From Solemya velesiana gill symbiont (GTDB taxonomy: Bacteria; Pseudomonadota; Gammaproteobacteria; Chromatiales; Chromatiaceae), in NCBI RefSeq assembly GCF_002020805.1, contig NZ_MPRJ01000022.1, forward strand, positions 1 through 34,563: a DNA stretch of 34,563 bases, in the 5' to 3' direction. The position numbers and the translations under genes were made by a program. Shown here in pieces: positions 34,456-34,563 of this stretch. The first letter of the stretch is position 1. Every line of letters begins with the position of its first letter. The notes under the pieces were generated by a model. That model saw only the letters and a list, made by a program, of their open reading frames with translations, was not told where the DNA came from and did no database searches.

Positions 34456-34563
34456 TTACATAACTTGCGCGAATTCAATTTCCAAGTGCAACTCGACAGA
34501 GTTGGTTAGAGGGTAAGCTGCGGTAGCATAGGTAGCTTCTCTCACCGACCAAAGTTTGAGGAG
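34456..34563 (-). CDS. C-terminal 35 residues of an unidentified gene, possibly Rid family
   Basis: A minus-strand frame open from the right edge to TAA at 34456-34458. The visible part contains WSVREATYATAAYPL and ends VELHLEIEFAQVM. The arrangement of an Arg-x-Thr strand, a Pro, then a LEIEFA strand recalls the end of RidA/YjgF proteins (enamine deaminases), but the match is weak and the Arg context is not exact. The 165 bases between this gene and the methyltransferase (34291-34455) are AT-rich and show no gene. Confidence 0.35.
   Translation of the reverse strand, partial: LLKLWSVREATYATAAYPLTNSVELHLEIEFAQVM

Noticed and set aside
34490-34503. AACTC-GACA-GAGTT hairpin near the right edge
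   Set aside because: Only a 5-bp stem and it falls inside the likely C-terminal coding end, so it is probably chance.

Overview
The window reads as a chromosomal segment of a gammaproteobacterium. Two conserved neighbourhoods known from Pseudomonas are recognisable: ptsP-rppH next to a divergent HAD hydrolase, and clpB, pgeF, rluD, bamD, pilS, pilR. The housekeeping genes are moderately GC-rich. The glycan genes at about 11.5-17.9 kb and 27.7-30.7 kb are visibly richer in A and T. A sulfur-oxidising Chromatiales-like host is possible, but nothing here proves it. No tRNA, rRNA or CRISPR array is visible, and no stretch over 300 bases lacks a gene.

Layout. 1-95: the end of an insertion sequence with the first nine codons of its transposase. 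116-4194: sfsA, a secreted Pro/Gly/Tyr/Gln-rich protein broken by three frameshifts and a nonsense codon, and a two-gene ABC exporter. 4362-7990: ptsP and rppH on the minus strand, with a HAD phosphatase diverging from them. 8053-11335: a frameshifted small membrane protein, a conserved hypothetical gene, and clpB under a good sigma-32 heat-shock promoter. 11540-15407: a three-gene membrane glycosylation module (polytopic GT-C-like protein with a TPR tail, GtrB-like GT2, GtrA). 15414-17846: a phosphoethanolamine-transferase-like membrane enzyme fused to a GDPD-like domain. 17926-20700: def, a GcvR-like ACT protein, pgeF and rluD, all on the minus strand. 20806-24576: bamD, glnB, sucD, sucC and a PP0621-like small protein. 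24597-27594: pilS-pilR. 27667-34290: a glycan cluster made of two converging units, GT4/epimerase/GT2 on plus and methyltransferase/two-domain GT2/GT2 on minus. 34456-34563: the C-terminal end of one more minus-strand gene.

How they fit together. The conserved blocks cover envelope assembly (BamD), translation and protein quality control (Def, RluD, ClpB), peptidoglycan editing (PgeF), nitrogen/carbon signalling (PtsP, PII, SucCD), RNA decay (RppH) and type IV pilus control (PilSR). The AT-rich blocks are surface-glycan modules. One of them separates clpB from pgeF-rluD-bamD, which are adjacent in Pseudomonas. The most unusual items are the transferase-GDPD fusion, the TPR-tailed member of the Gtr-like module, and the broken repeat-rich secreted protein.
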